Below, piece after piece: positions 1 through 4,698 of a stretch of DNA of 7,255 nt. The translations under genes and the position numbers were made by a program. Location of the stretch: contig DUKX01000073.1 in NCBI GenBank assembly GCA_013329085.1, positions 1 to 7,255 of the forward strand. The letters run 5' to 3'. Within the stretch, counting starts at the first letter, position 1, and the number at the start of each line of letters is the position of its first letter. The notes under the pieces are model-generated. The model worked only from the letters and a program-made list of their open reading frames with translations. It did not search any database and was not told the DNA's origin. This DNA is from Methanofastidiosum sp. (GTDB lineage Archaea; Methanobacteriota_B; Thermococci; Methanofastidiosales; Methanofastidiosaceae).

Positions 1-357
1 TGGCAGGCGGCCCCATTTTGGCAGGGTCAGGCTGCGTTTGAAACTATATTCGGGATAGTCCCAAGAATTGTTCTTGGGTCAATGATTGCATATTTAGTTT
101 CTCAAAATCTTGATGTAAAGATATTCATGCTTTTTAAGAATAAGTACCCAAAGCATCTATGGCTTAGGAATAATGCAGGAACTATGATAAGCCAGCTTGT
201 AGACACAGTTATTTTCATCACAATCGCATTTTATGGAACTACCTCCATAGATATTCTACTGTCATTAGTTGTAGGGCAGTATATAGTAAAATGGATCATA
301 GCTGTTCTTGATACACCTTTTTTATACATTGTAAAATTCATTTACAATAAATATTAA
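1..357 (+). CDS. Queuosine/archaeosine precursor transporter (YhhQ/VUT family), C-terminal fragment
   Basis: This integral membrane protein is open from the first base of the window, so its N-terminus is missing and 118 residues are visible. The family (COG1738, DUF165) imports 7-deazaguanine precursors such as preQ0 or preQ1 for tRNA modification; in archaea the product would be archaeosine. The fragment shows family hallmarks: an aromatic/Gln stretch FWQGQAAF (about residues 6-13), the PRI motif at 21-23 followed by a hydrophobic helix, LWLRNN at 53-58, and SQLVDT at 64-69, followed by hydrophobic segments to the end. The full-length family is roughly 200-230 residues, so about half is present. 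The ATG at base 82 is internal, because clear family sequence lies before it. Family assignment is confident; the exact substrate is inferred from the family. Confidence 0.88.
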   Translation, partial: WQAAPFWQGQAAFETIFGIVPRIVLGSMIAYLVSQNLDVKIFMLFKNKYPKHLWLRNNAGTMISQLVDTVIFITIAFYGTTSIDILLSLVVGQYIVKWIIAVLDTPFLYIVKFIYNKY

Positions 358-380
358 TTCGATTTCAATAAACCATTTGA

Positions 381-388
381 TTTATATA
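381..388 (+). promoter_or_regulatory. TATA box for the small membrane protein/ModE-like unit
   Basis: TTTATATA matches the archaeal TATA consensus. Its centre predicts transcription starting near base 411, only about 7 bases before the ATG at 418, so the message would be almost leaderless; no Shine-Dalgarno sequence is seen before 418. The predicted start overlaps a GGTAATAAT motif (409-417) that also occurs in the candidate operator at 4008-4061. Confidence 0.5.
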
Positions 389-417
389 CTTTTAACCCCT
401 AATAAAATGGTAATAAT

Positions 418-543
418 ATGGAAGAAGAAATTGATAGGGATATTGATGGAGTTCCAAAGGCAAGACTCAGCAATAGAGACAGTATAATACTTGCAATAGT
501 CTTAATAATTTTCATGATTGCGGCATATATAATCTTCATGTGA
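418..543 (+). CDS. Small single-helix membrane protein (41 aa), hypothetical
   Basis: I do not recognise this family. The 41-residue product has a charged, acidic N-terminus (MEEEIDRDIDG), a short polar stretch with Lys and Arg, then a hydrophobic run from about residue 22 to 41 (IILAIVLIIF onward) that would form one transmembrane helix ending at the C-terminus. The charges suggest a cytosolic N-terminus. Support for a real gene comes from the consensus TATA box ending 30 bases upstream and from the four-base overlap of its end (ATGTGA) with the GTG start of the next gene, the usual sign of translational coupling. It could act with the neighbouring ModE-like regulator or simply precede it. 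No function is assigned. Confidence 0.6.
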   Translation: MEEEIDRDIDGVPKARLSNRDSIILAIVLIIFMIAAYIIFM

Positions 544-872
544 TTGATACTATGGAACATGTACCTAAATTCAAAATGTGGCTCGAAGACAAGGAAAAAA
601 GATATATTCTAGGAAAGGGAACTGCTGACCTTTTGCTTAAAATTAAGGAGTTGAAATCAATCTCTGAAGCAGCAAACTTTTATAATATATCCTATGCCCA
701 CGCATGGAGGAAGATAAGAGCAATTGAAAAGAGCTCTGGTCAGGAGATTATTTCTAGAACAAGAGGAGGTAAAGGCGGCGGCCATTCAGAGTTAACGCCA
801 TTTGGCGAAAAGATACTATCTGAGTATACCCAAACAAAAGAGGTTCTTGAGAAGTGTATCAAAAATCTATAA
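540..872 (+). CDS. Stand-alone ModE-type N-terminal DNA-binding protein (110 aa)
   Basis: This is a winged helix-turn-helix protein of the ModE N-terminal (LysR-like) type, which in bacteria represses molybdate uptake genes. Visible hallmarks are GKGTADLLLKI (25-35), the helix-turn-helix SISEAANFYNISYAHAWRKI (40-59), and the glycine-rich wing GGKGGGH (76-82) followed by LTPFGEKIL (85-93). ModE of E. coli is about 260 residues and has C-terminal molybdate-binding (MOP) domains; these are absent here, so the protein cannot sense molybdate in the same way. Such single-domain forms are common in archaea. The start chosen is GTG at 540, overlapping the stop of the upstream small gene; ATG at 552 is an alternative. 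It converges with mobB and overlaps it by 6 bp. The target genes are unknown, and no classical ModE box was recognised nearby. Confidence 0.85.
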   Translation: MIDTMEHVPKFKMWLEDKEKRYILGKGTADLLLKIKELKSISEAANFYNISYAHAWRKIRAIEKSSGQEIISRTRGGKGGGHSELTPFGEKILSEYTQTKEVLEKCIKNL

Positions 873-1340
873 CTTCTCTATAATTTCTATAATTTTATCT
901 ATTTGTTTATGATCAATTACGGGGATCCCGTTATAATTCTGAATCTTATTTGAGATTAGACCTGATATGCAGAAAACTTCTTCCCTCAGATCCTTTAATA
1001 TGTCGGCTTCATCCCTCGCACAGAGAATTTTTGGGCAATTATATTCTCTAAACCCTTCAAGAATAAGGTAATCGGATTCAAAATTATTTAGGAAATCTTC
1101 TGTCTTTAGGTCATAATATAAGATTGCCTTCCCCTTTGGATATACTAAACCGACTCTTTCTGCGCCAGAAGCGTGGTGTTTGAATGTGTCAGTTCCTTCA
1201 GTTTCTATAGAGAAGCTATCGATGTGGATGCTTTTGGCAGATGAAACAGAATACCCTTCTTTGACGAGGGCATTTATAATTGAAGTTACAACTGTGGTCT
1301 TTCCGGATTTTTTAAAGCCATACACCCCAATTATTTTCAT
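867..1340 (-). CDS. mobB: Molybdopterin-guanine dinucleotide biosynthesis protein MobB
   Basis: MobB is a cytosolic P-loop GTP-binding protein that assists attachment of the nucleotide to molybdopterin in molybdenum or tungsten cofactor synthesis. The 157-residue product shows the Walker A motif GFKKSGKTT (8-16), the family pattern GTDTFKHHASGA (49-60), and the Walker B-like strand DYLILEGF (90-97). Length fits stand-alone MobB. I chose ATG at 1340 because it puts the P-loop close to the N-terminus, as in the family; a TTG at 1409 would add 23 unrelated residues and overlap the ATPase gene. A TATA box centred about 26 bp upstream suggests a leaderless transcript. A C-x4-C pair (102, 107) and C124 are present, of unknown meaning. 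Five A bases (five T on the coding strand) at 861-865 could end the transcript. It points away from the ABC ATPase gene and toward the ModE-like gene. Confidence 0.88.
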   Translation of the reverse strand: MKIIGVYGFKKSGKTTVVTSIINALVKEGYSVSSAKSIHIDSFSIETEGTDTFKHHASGAERVGLVYPKGKAILYYDLKTEDFLNNFESDYLILEGFREYNCPKILCARDEADILKDLREEVFCISGLISNKIQNYNGIPVIDHKQIDKIIEIIEKL

Positions 1341-1361
1341 AAAGATAAAAAAAGTCCTTTC

Positions 1362-1369
1362 TTTATAAA
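1362..1369 (-). promoter_or_regulatory. TATA box for mobB, predicting a leaderless transcript
   Basis: TTTATAAA is centred about 26 bp from the A of the mobB ATG at 1340, which is the archaeal TATA-to-start distance, so transcription would begin at the start codon. No Shine-Dalgarno sequence lies before that ATG, which fits. The element is palindromic and could also be read toward the ATPase gene. Confidence 0.55.
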
Positions 1370-1383
1370 TTGAATCATGGCAA

Positions 1384-1392
1384 AATTTAAAA
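1384..1392 (+). promoter_or_regulatory. TATA-like element for the ABC ATPase gene
   Basis: AATTTAAAA is centred about 26 bp before the ATG at 1415, again predicting a leaderless message. It lies back to back with the mobB TATA box in a gap of about 75 bp, so the two genes share one compact divergent promoter region. Confidence 0.4.
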
Positions 1393-1414
1393 GTAGTTTT
1401 GCAAGTCAATGTGT

Positions 1415-2200
1415 ATGAATAAAATAAAGGTCGAGGTAAATAATATATCTAAGAGTTTTGTTAATTCTGACGATGGGAAACCTCTACCTGTAATCGAAGA
1501 TGTTAGTTTTGATGTTTTTGAGGGTGAATTTCTTTGCATAGTTGGATCTTCTGGTTGCGGTAAAACAACAATTTTGAGGATAATAGCAGGCTTGCAGCAA
1601 GCTGATACCGGCGAAGTTCTACTCGATGGGAAAAAAGTTGAATCCCCTTCCTCAAAAAAAGGAATGGTCTTTCAAGAATTTGCACTGTTTCCTTGGAGAA
1701 CGGTCGAGAAAAATGTTGAATTTGGTCTTGAGTACAAGGGATTACCACCAGAAGAAAGGAAAGAGTTATCCAAAAAATTTATTTCGATGGTTGGCTTGAG
1801 TGGATATGAGAACAGTTATCCCCATCAACTGTCGGGTGGAATGAAGCAAAGAGTGGCAATTGCAAGGGCATTAGTTAATGACCCTGATGTTTTACTCATG
1901 GACGAACCATTTGGGGCACTAGATGCACAGACAAGAAATATTCTCCAAGATGAGCTCTTACGAATATGGACTGAAACAAAAAAAACAATTATATTTATCA
2001 CACACAATGTTGACGAGGCAGTTTACCTTGGAGATAGGGTTTTAGTTTTAACTAAAAGGCCTGCAAAAATAAAAAAGGAATTTAAGATTGCTCTTTCTAG
2101 AAAGAGAAATAGGACCAATACAGAATTTGTAATGCTAAGGAAAGATATTTTGGAAGAACTTATGGAAGAGATTAATATACAGTCCCCTCCATCCACCTGA
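1415..2200 (+). CDS. ABC transporter ATP-binding protein, NitT/TauT family (SsuB/TauB/NrtD-like)
   Basis: This is the cytosolic ATPase of an oxyanion/sulfonate-type importer, 261 residues from this start. All nucleotide-binding motifs are intact: Walker A GSSGCGKTT (44-52), Q-loop Q87 in MVFQEFALFPW, signature LSGGM (139-143), Walker B VLLMDE (159-164), D-loop ALD (168-170) and H-loop H197. The sequences LFPWRTVEKNV and DEPFGALDAQTR are typical of the NitT/TauT ATPase branch. ATG at 1415 is preferred because a TATA-like element lies 26 bp upstream; ATG at 1409, two codons earlier, is possible and neither has a clear Shine-Dalgarno sequence. The partner permease lies directly downstream on the opposite strand and overlaps this gene by 29 bp. 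Function as an importer ATPase is confident; the substrate is unknown. Confidence 0.93.
   Translation: MNKIKVEVNNISKSFVNSDDGKPLPVIEDVSFDVFEGEFLCIVGSSGCGKTTILRIIAGLQQADTGEVLLDGKKVESPSSKKGMVFQEFALFPWRTVEKNVEFGLEYKGLPPEERKELSKKFISMVGLSGYENSYPHQLSGGMKQRVAIARALVNDPDVLLMDEPFGALDAQTRNILQDELLRIWTETKKTIIFITHNVDEAVYLGDRVLVLTKRPAKIKKEFKIALSRKRNRTNTEFVMLRKDILEELMEEINIQSPPST
2065..2076 (-). terminator. Possible U-tract terminator for the permease transcript
   Basis: On the minus strand this reads as six T, one A, then five T. It lies about 100 bases past the permease stop codon, inside the ATPase gene. Archaeal termination often needs only a U-rich tract, so the permease message may end here, antisense to the ATPase 3' end. 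The tract also encodes Lys/Ile codons of the ATPase, so it may be chance in AT-rich DNA. Confidence 0.25.
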
Positions 2201-2960
2201 GAAGTTTTTTCTCTACAACGTATCTGAATACCCAGTTTATCCCTAGCCCTATAAGGCCCAAGGCTATCATATATGAAAGAACATTATCCATTCTGTGGAG
2301 ATAGTAATACCACCAGATCTTATACCCAAGACCTTCTTTACTTACCCCAAAAAGTTCTGCTGCAACAAGACACATCCACCCTATTCCCATTGCAACTCTT
2401 AGTCCAACCGCTATATCTGGAAACGATGAGGGGAGACCAACTGATTTAAGTAAGTCTTTATTCTTGGTACATCCTAAAACCTTCGCCGCCTCAACTAATG
2501 TTTTTGGAACACTACTAAATCCTGAATAAGTGTTTGTAAGTATTGGAAAAAATGCCCCGATAAAAATAATAAATCCTGCAGACTGATGGGTTAATCCAAA
2601 CCAGACAATTGCAAAAGGTATCCATGCAAGAGGTGGCACAGGCCTTAATAATTCTATTAAGGGGTCCATCAAATTGTCTATTTTCTTAAACCACCCCATC
2701 GCCATTCCAATAGGTATGCCAAAAATAATAGCAAAGAACATCCCTATTGCAAAATGGTACAAACTTATTAATAAATCGGCGAATATCTCCATTCTTACTA
2801 TCAAATCGTATAAAGATGTGATCGTTTCAGTGAAACTTGGTAGAATAAATGAGTTATTAACTATAAAAACTGCAATAAATTGCCATATGGCAACTGCTAT
2901 GCCAAGTGATATTATAGTATAAATCCTATACTTTTTTAGAAAATTGTCGTATCCATTCAT
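2172..2960 (-). CDS. ABC transporter permease, NitT/TauT family (SsuC/TauC-like)
   Basis: This 262-residue membrane protein is the channel subunit of the importer. It has an N-terminal helix (about 14-34), several further hydrophobic segments, the family signature RPVPPLAWIPFAIVWFGL (106-123), and the cytosolic coupling loop that docks on the ATPase: EAA at 157-159, G163 and LP at 176-177. Length is normal for SsuC/TauC proteins. It follows the substrate-binding gene on the same strand after 39 bases and runs tail to tail into the ATPase gene with a 29-bp overlap. A TATA-like ATTTAAAT is placed about 26 bp from its ATG, so it may be transcribed on its own as well as by read-through. No Shine-Dalgarno sequence is visible. 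Subunit role is confident; the transported compound is not known. Confidence 0.92.
   Translation of the reverse strand: MNGYDNFLKKYRIYTIISLGIAVAIWQFIAVFIVNNSFILPSFTETITSLYDLIVRMEIFADLLISLYHFAIGMFFAIIFGIPIGMAMGWFKKIDNLMDPLIELLRPVPPLAWIPFAIVWFGLTHQSAGFIIFIGAFFPILTNTYSGFSSVPKTLVEAAKVLGCTKNKDLLKSVGLPSSFPDIAVGLRVAMGIGWMCLVAAELFGVSKEGLGYKIWWYYYLHRMDNVLSYMIALGLIGLGINWVFRYVVEKKLLRWMEGTVY
2199..2213 (+). terminator. Possible terminator of the ABC ATPase transcript
   Basis: GAGAA (2199-2203) and TTCTC (2209-2213) can pair around a short loop, and six T bases (2205-2210) lie within. It begins inside the ATPase stop codon, so the plus-strand message could end right at the gene end, within the permease coding region. 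The T-tract is the stronger signal; the stem is weak. Confidence 0.35.
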
Positions 2961-2962
2961 TT

Positions 2963-2998
2963 GGATAAAAAGTAAAAAATTAATTTAAATATTTATCC
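2963..2998. repeat. Inverted repeat between the binding-protein and permease genes
   Basis: A 7-bp perfect inverted repeat, GGATAAA (2963-2969) and TTTATCC (2992-2998), brackets the 39-base gap between the two genes. In RNA it would form a weak stem with a 22-base AU-rich loop right after the binding-protein stop codon. In DNA it flanks the ATTTAAAT element. It could stabilise or end the binding-protein message, or be a protein site. The low stem GC content makes it tentative. Confidence 0.4.
2983..2990 (-). promoter_or_regulatory. TATA-like element for the permease gene
   Basis: ATTTAAAT is centred about 26 bp from the A of the permease ATG at 2960, predicting an internal leaderless start. 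The bases between are T-rich on the coding strand, so the same stretch could also end the binding-protein transcript. AT-rich background makes chance matches likely. Confidence 0.35.
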
Positions 2999-2999
2999 T

Positions 3000-3992
3000 T
3001 TATTTTTTAGTGACTTCGTCGTATAGTTTTGTATCTATGAGATCTTTTGCTGTAAGGAGATTTTTTGTGTACCCAAGATCGTAGTGCTCTTTTGCATATG
3101 CTTCCATGTACGAAATTATGTCATTTGGATTATGGATATATGTTGTGTCAGAGTTTTTCATAGAATACTCGACAACTTCTTTGCTTAATCCAAGTTTCCT
3201 TGAGGCTATTTCTGCAGACTCTTCTGGATTTTCATTGATATATTCAGTGGCTTTGATGTGGATGTTTATAATTTCCTTTACGAGCTCTGGATTTTCCCTC
3301 ATTAGTTTTCCGCTGACTAAAAGAACGCAACAGGCATGACCTGGCCACATTTCTCCGGACTCAACTACGCTCTTTCCATTACCATTTATTTCTAGAAGAG
3401 CAGGTGAAGGATGAGGTAAGAACACTGCATCAATTTGTTTGGCTGTTAAAGCAGTAGTTGCATCCCCTGGCCCCATGGCTTTTATATCTACTTTTGAAAC
3501 ATCTATTCCGTTGTCCATTAACCATTTCTTTAATACCATATCCTGTATTGATCCAGGTGGAAATGTACCTATCTTCTTTCCAATAAAGAATGATGGACCG
3601 GTATAGTTACTTTCTGGCCATATGGATATATCTGAGCCCTGTGTTTGGGCAGCAGCAACTATTTTGGCATCTAGACCTTGGTCAATTGCAGGTATAGGTG
3701 GTGTTGCACCTACATAGGCTATGTCAATCTGCCCACCTAACATTGCCTGCATCTCTGGAGGCCCAGAAGGAAATTCATAATCTGTTACTTTTTCAATTCC
3801 ATACTTCTTAAGATCGTTTAGCCACCACCCTTTTTCCATTGCAATCATTTCTGCAATCTGGTGGGTGCTTGGCTGGTATCCTATCCTAAGTTCGGTCATT
3901 TTTTTTGTATCATCTGTTCCTTGCCCTACACATCCTAGGAGGAGTGTCGAAGCAATCAAGATAGAAGCGATTATCCCAAATATTTTTTTCAT
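3000..3992 (-). CDS. ABC transporter substrate-binding lipoprotein, NitT/TauT family (SsuA/TauA-like)
   Basis: This 330-residue protein captures the importer's ligand outside the membrane. It begins with a lipoprotein signal: MKK, a hydrophobic stretch and the lipobox LLGC with lipidated Cys21. The mature part starts with TELRIGYQPSTHQI and carries FPSGPPEMQAMLGGQIDIAYVG (about 74-95), typical of the NMT1/TauA binding-protein fold. A second-lobe pattern HPSPALLE follows, and a Cys-Cys pair (221-222) is present in the C-terminal half. The start is supported by AGGTGA at 3998-4003 five bases from the ATG. The protein is the first gene of the minus-strand unit, with the permease next. The ligand is not deducible; sulfonates, taurine-like compounds, nitrate and thiamine precursors are all carried by relatives. 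The gene is divergent from a regulator that probably controls it. Confidence 0.92.
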   Translation of the reverse strand: MKKIFGIIASILIASTLLLGCVGQGTDDTKKMTELRIGYQPSTHQIAEMIAMEKGWWLNDLKKYGIEKVTDYEFPSGPPEMQAMLGGQIDIAYVGATPPIPAIDQGLDAKIVAAAQTQGSDISIWPESNYTGPSFFIGKKIGTFPPGSIQDMVLKKWLMDNGIDVSKVDIKAMGPGDATTALTAKQIDAVFLPHPSPALLEINGNGKSVVESGEMWPGHACCVLLVSGKLMRENPELVKEIINIHIKATEYINENPEESAEIASRKLGLSKEVVEYSMKNSDTTYIHNPNDIISYMEAYAKEHYDLGYTKNLLTAKDLIDTKLYDEVTKK

Positions 3993-4007
3993 TTAATTCA
4001 CCTGCAT

Positions 4008-4061
4008 GGTAATTATTATTCTAATATATAAATTTTTCTATTATAGTATAAAATTATTACC
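4008..4061. promoter_or_regulatory. Candidate operator: imperfect inverted repeat in the divergent promoter
   Basis: GGTAATTATT (4008-4017) and, on the opposite strand, GGTAATAATT (4052-4061) match at 9 of 10 positions, with centres 44 bp apart, close to four helical turns. The left arm sits just downstream of the binding-protein TATA box and the right arm just upstream of the regulator's TATA box. This is the expected layout for a site bound by the divergently encoded regulator, but the sequence is AT-rich and the arms are short. Confidence 0.4.
4025..4032 (-). promoter_or_regulatory. TATA box for the substrate-binding protein gene
   Basis: On the minus strand this is a perfect TTTATATA. 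Transcription would start near 4003, giving a leader of only about 10 bases that begins at the AGGTGA ribosome binding site (3998-4003). The left arm of the inverted repeat (4008-4017) falls between this box and the predicted start, where a bound protein would block initiation. Confidence 0.55.
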
Positions 4062-4067
4062 CAAAAG

Positions 4068-4075
4068 TATAAATA
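4068..4075 (+). promoter_or_regulatory. TATA box for the XRE/PrpR-like regulator gene
   Basis: TATAAATA is preceded by an A-rich stretch (AAAAG) like a TFB-recognition element. The predicted start is near 4098, where the AGGTGA ribosome binding site begins, so the leader would be about 10 bases, mirroring the divergent gene. Confidence 0.5.
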
Positions 4076-4097
4076 TATGTTCTATGAATATACATTA

Positions 4098-4103
4098 AGG
4101 TGA
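4098..4103 (+). promoter_or_regulatory. Ribosome binding site fixing a TTG start
   Basis: AGGTGA lies four bases before TTG at 4108 and decides that start. The same hexamer, at 4-5 bases, precedes the substrate-binding protein gene (3998-4003, minus) and the surface protein gene (4689-4694, plus), so it looks like this genome's standard Shine-Dalgarno sequence. Confidence 0.65.
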
Positions 4104-4107
4104 TAAG

Positions 4108-4632
4108 TTGGGATATACGGAAGCAGAAAGATTAAAAGAGATCATATTTTTTACTAATGATAGATTTAAAGTTGAGTTGGAGTCACTTTTAGTAAAAAGC
4201 TTTGGGAGTATCAAAAATTTTTCTGATATTTCCGGGATACCTCTCCCAACCCTCTACAAAATATTTTCTGGTGACCGGGAACCAAATCTCAAAACACTAA
4301 GAAAGATTTATGAAGTGCTAAAAGAGGGGGAAGAGAAAAATAATAAATTCATAGCACTAATTGCTTCAAGACCTGTTCTTAACATGCTTGACGAGAGTTA
4401 TGTTTCAGATAGCGATAGTAAATATCTGATAAAGGAGTATCCTGCAACTAGCATCGAAGAAGTATTTATTCAGTCTATTAGGGCAGAACGGGAAGGGGCA
4501 AGTGCACTAGTATGCGCCCCTATAGTAAGCTCGATTGTAGAAAAAGTCGTTACAATCCCAGTAGTCACAATAATGCCACAAAAAAGTATTTTAATTGCAC
4601 TAAAGACTGCAGCTAAGAAATTAAAATCATGA
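4108..4632 (+). CDS. Transcriptional regulator: XRE-like helix-turn-helix with PrpR-N-like sensor half (174 aa)
   Basis: The N-terminal part has a Cro/C1-type helix-turn-helix at about residues 33-72, where GSIKNFSDISGIPLPTLYKI is followed by FSGDREPNLKTLRKI, the usual XRE pattern. The C-terminal half (from about residue 90) ends with REGASALVCAPIVSSIVEK and IPVVTIMPQKSILIALKTAA. This resembles the end of the PrpR N-terminal sensor domain of bacterial activators, in which a GAD..I..GG.T motif precedes IPVVEI and S..D.L.AL; the resemblance is by eye. The protein would therefore be a cytosolic one-component regulator whose C-terminal half binds a small ligand. It is divergent from the substrate-binding protein gene, with a possible operator between, and probably controls that importer and itself. 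It starts with TTG behind AGGTGA. Confidence 0.75.
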   Translation: MGYTEAERLKEIIFFTNDRFKVELESLLVKSFGSIKNFSDISGIPLPTLYKIFSGDREPNLKTLRKIYEVLKEGEEKNNKFIALIASRPVLNMLDESYVSDSDSKYLIKEYPATSIEEVFIQSIRAEREGASALVCAPIVSSIVEKVVTIPVVTIMPQKSILIALKTAAKKLKS

Positions 4633-4649
4633 TTATACCTATAATAAGA

Positions 4650-4657
4650 TTTAAATA
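4650..4657 (+). promoter_or_regulatory. TATA box for the surface protein gene
   Basis: TTTAAATA is a perfect archaeal TATA consensus. Transcription would start near 4680, leaving a leader of about 19 bases that contains AGGTGA (4689-4694) four bases before the ATG at 4699. The gene is thus likely transcribed separately from the regulator upstream. Confidence 0.55.
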
Positions 4658-4698
4658 TCTCCTTTTTCTAATAATAATGGGACAATATAGGTGAAATT

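Noticed and set aside
358..417. Classical ModE operator before the ModE-like unit
   Set aside because: No palindrome of the CGTTATAT...ATATAACG kind was found; only a TATA box and the GGTAATAAT motif.
407..475. 22-codon frame from ATG 407
   Set aside because: It overlaps the 41-residue frame in another register, lacks a hydrophobic or other pattern, and is not linked to the next gene.
1341..1409. N-terminal extension of MobB from a TTG at 1409
   Set aside because: It adds 23 residues unlike the family before the P-loop, covers both TATA boxes and overlaps the start of the divergent ATPase gene.
1503..1748. Minus-strand open frame within the ATPase gene
   Set aside because: It is a shadow of the Walker A to Q-loop coding region, with no signals of its own.
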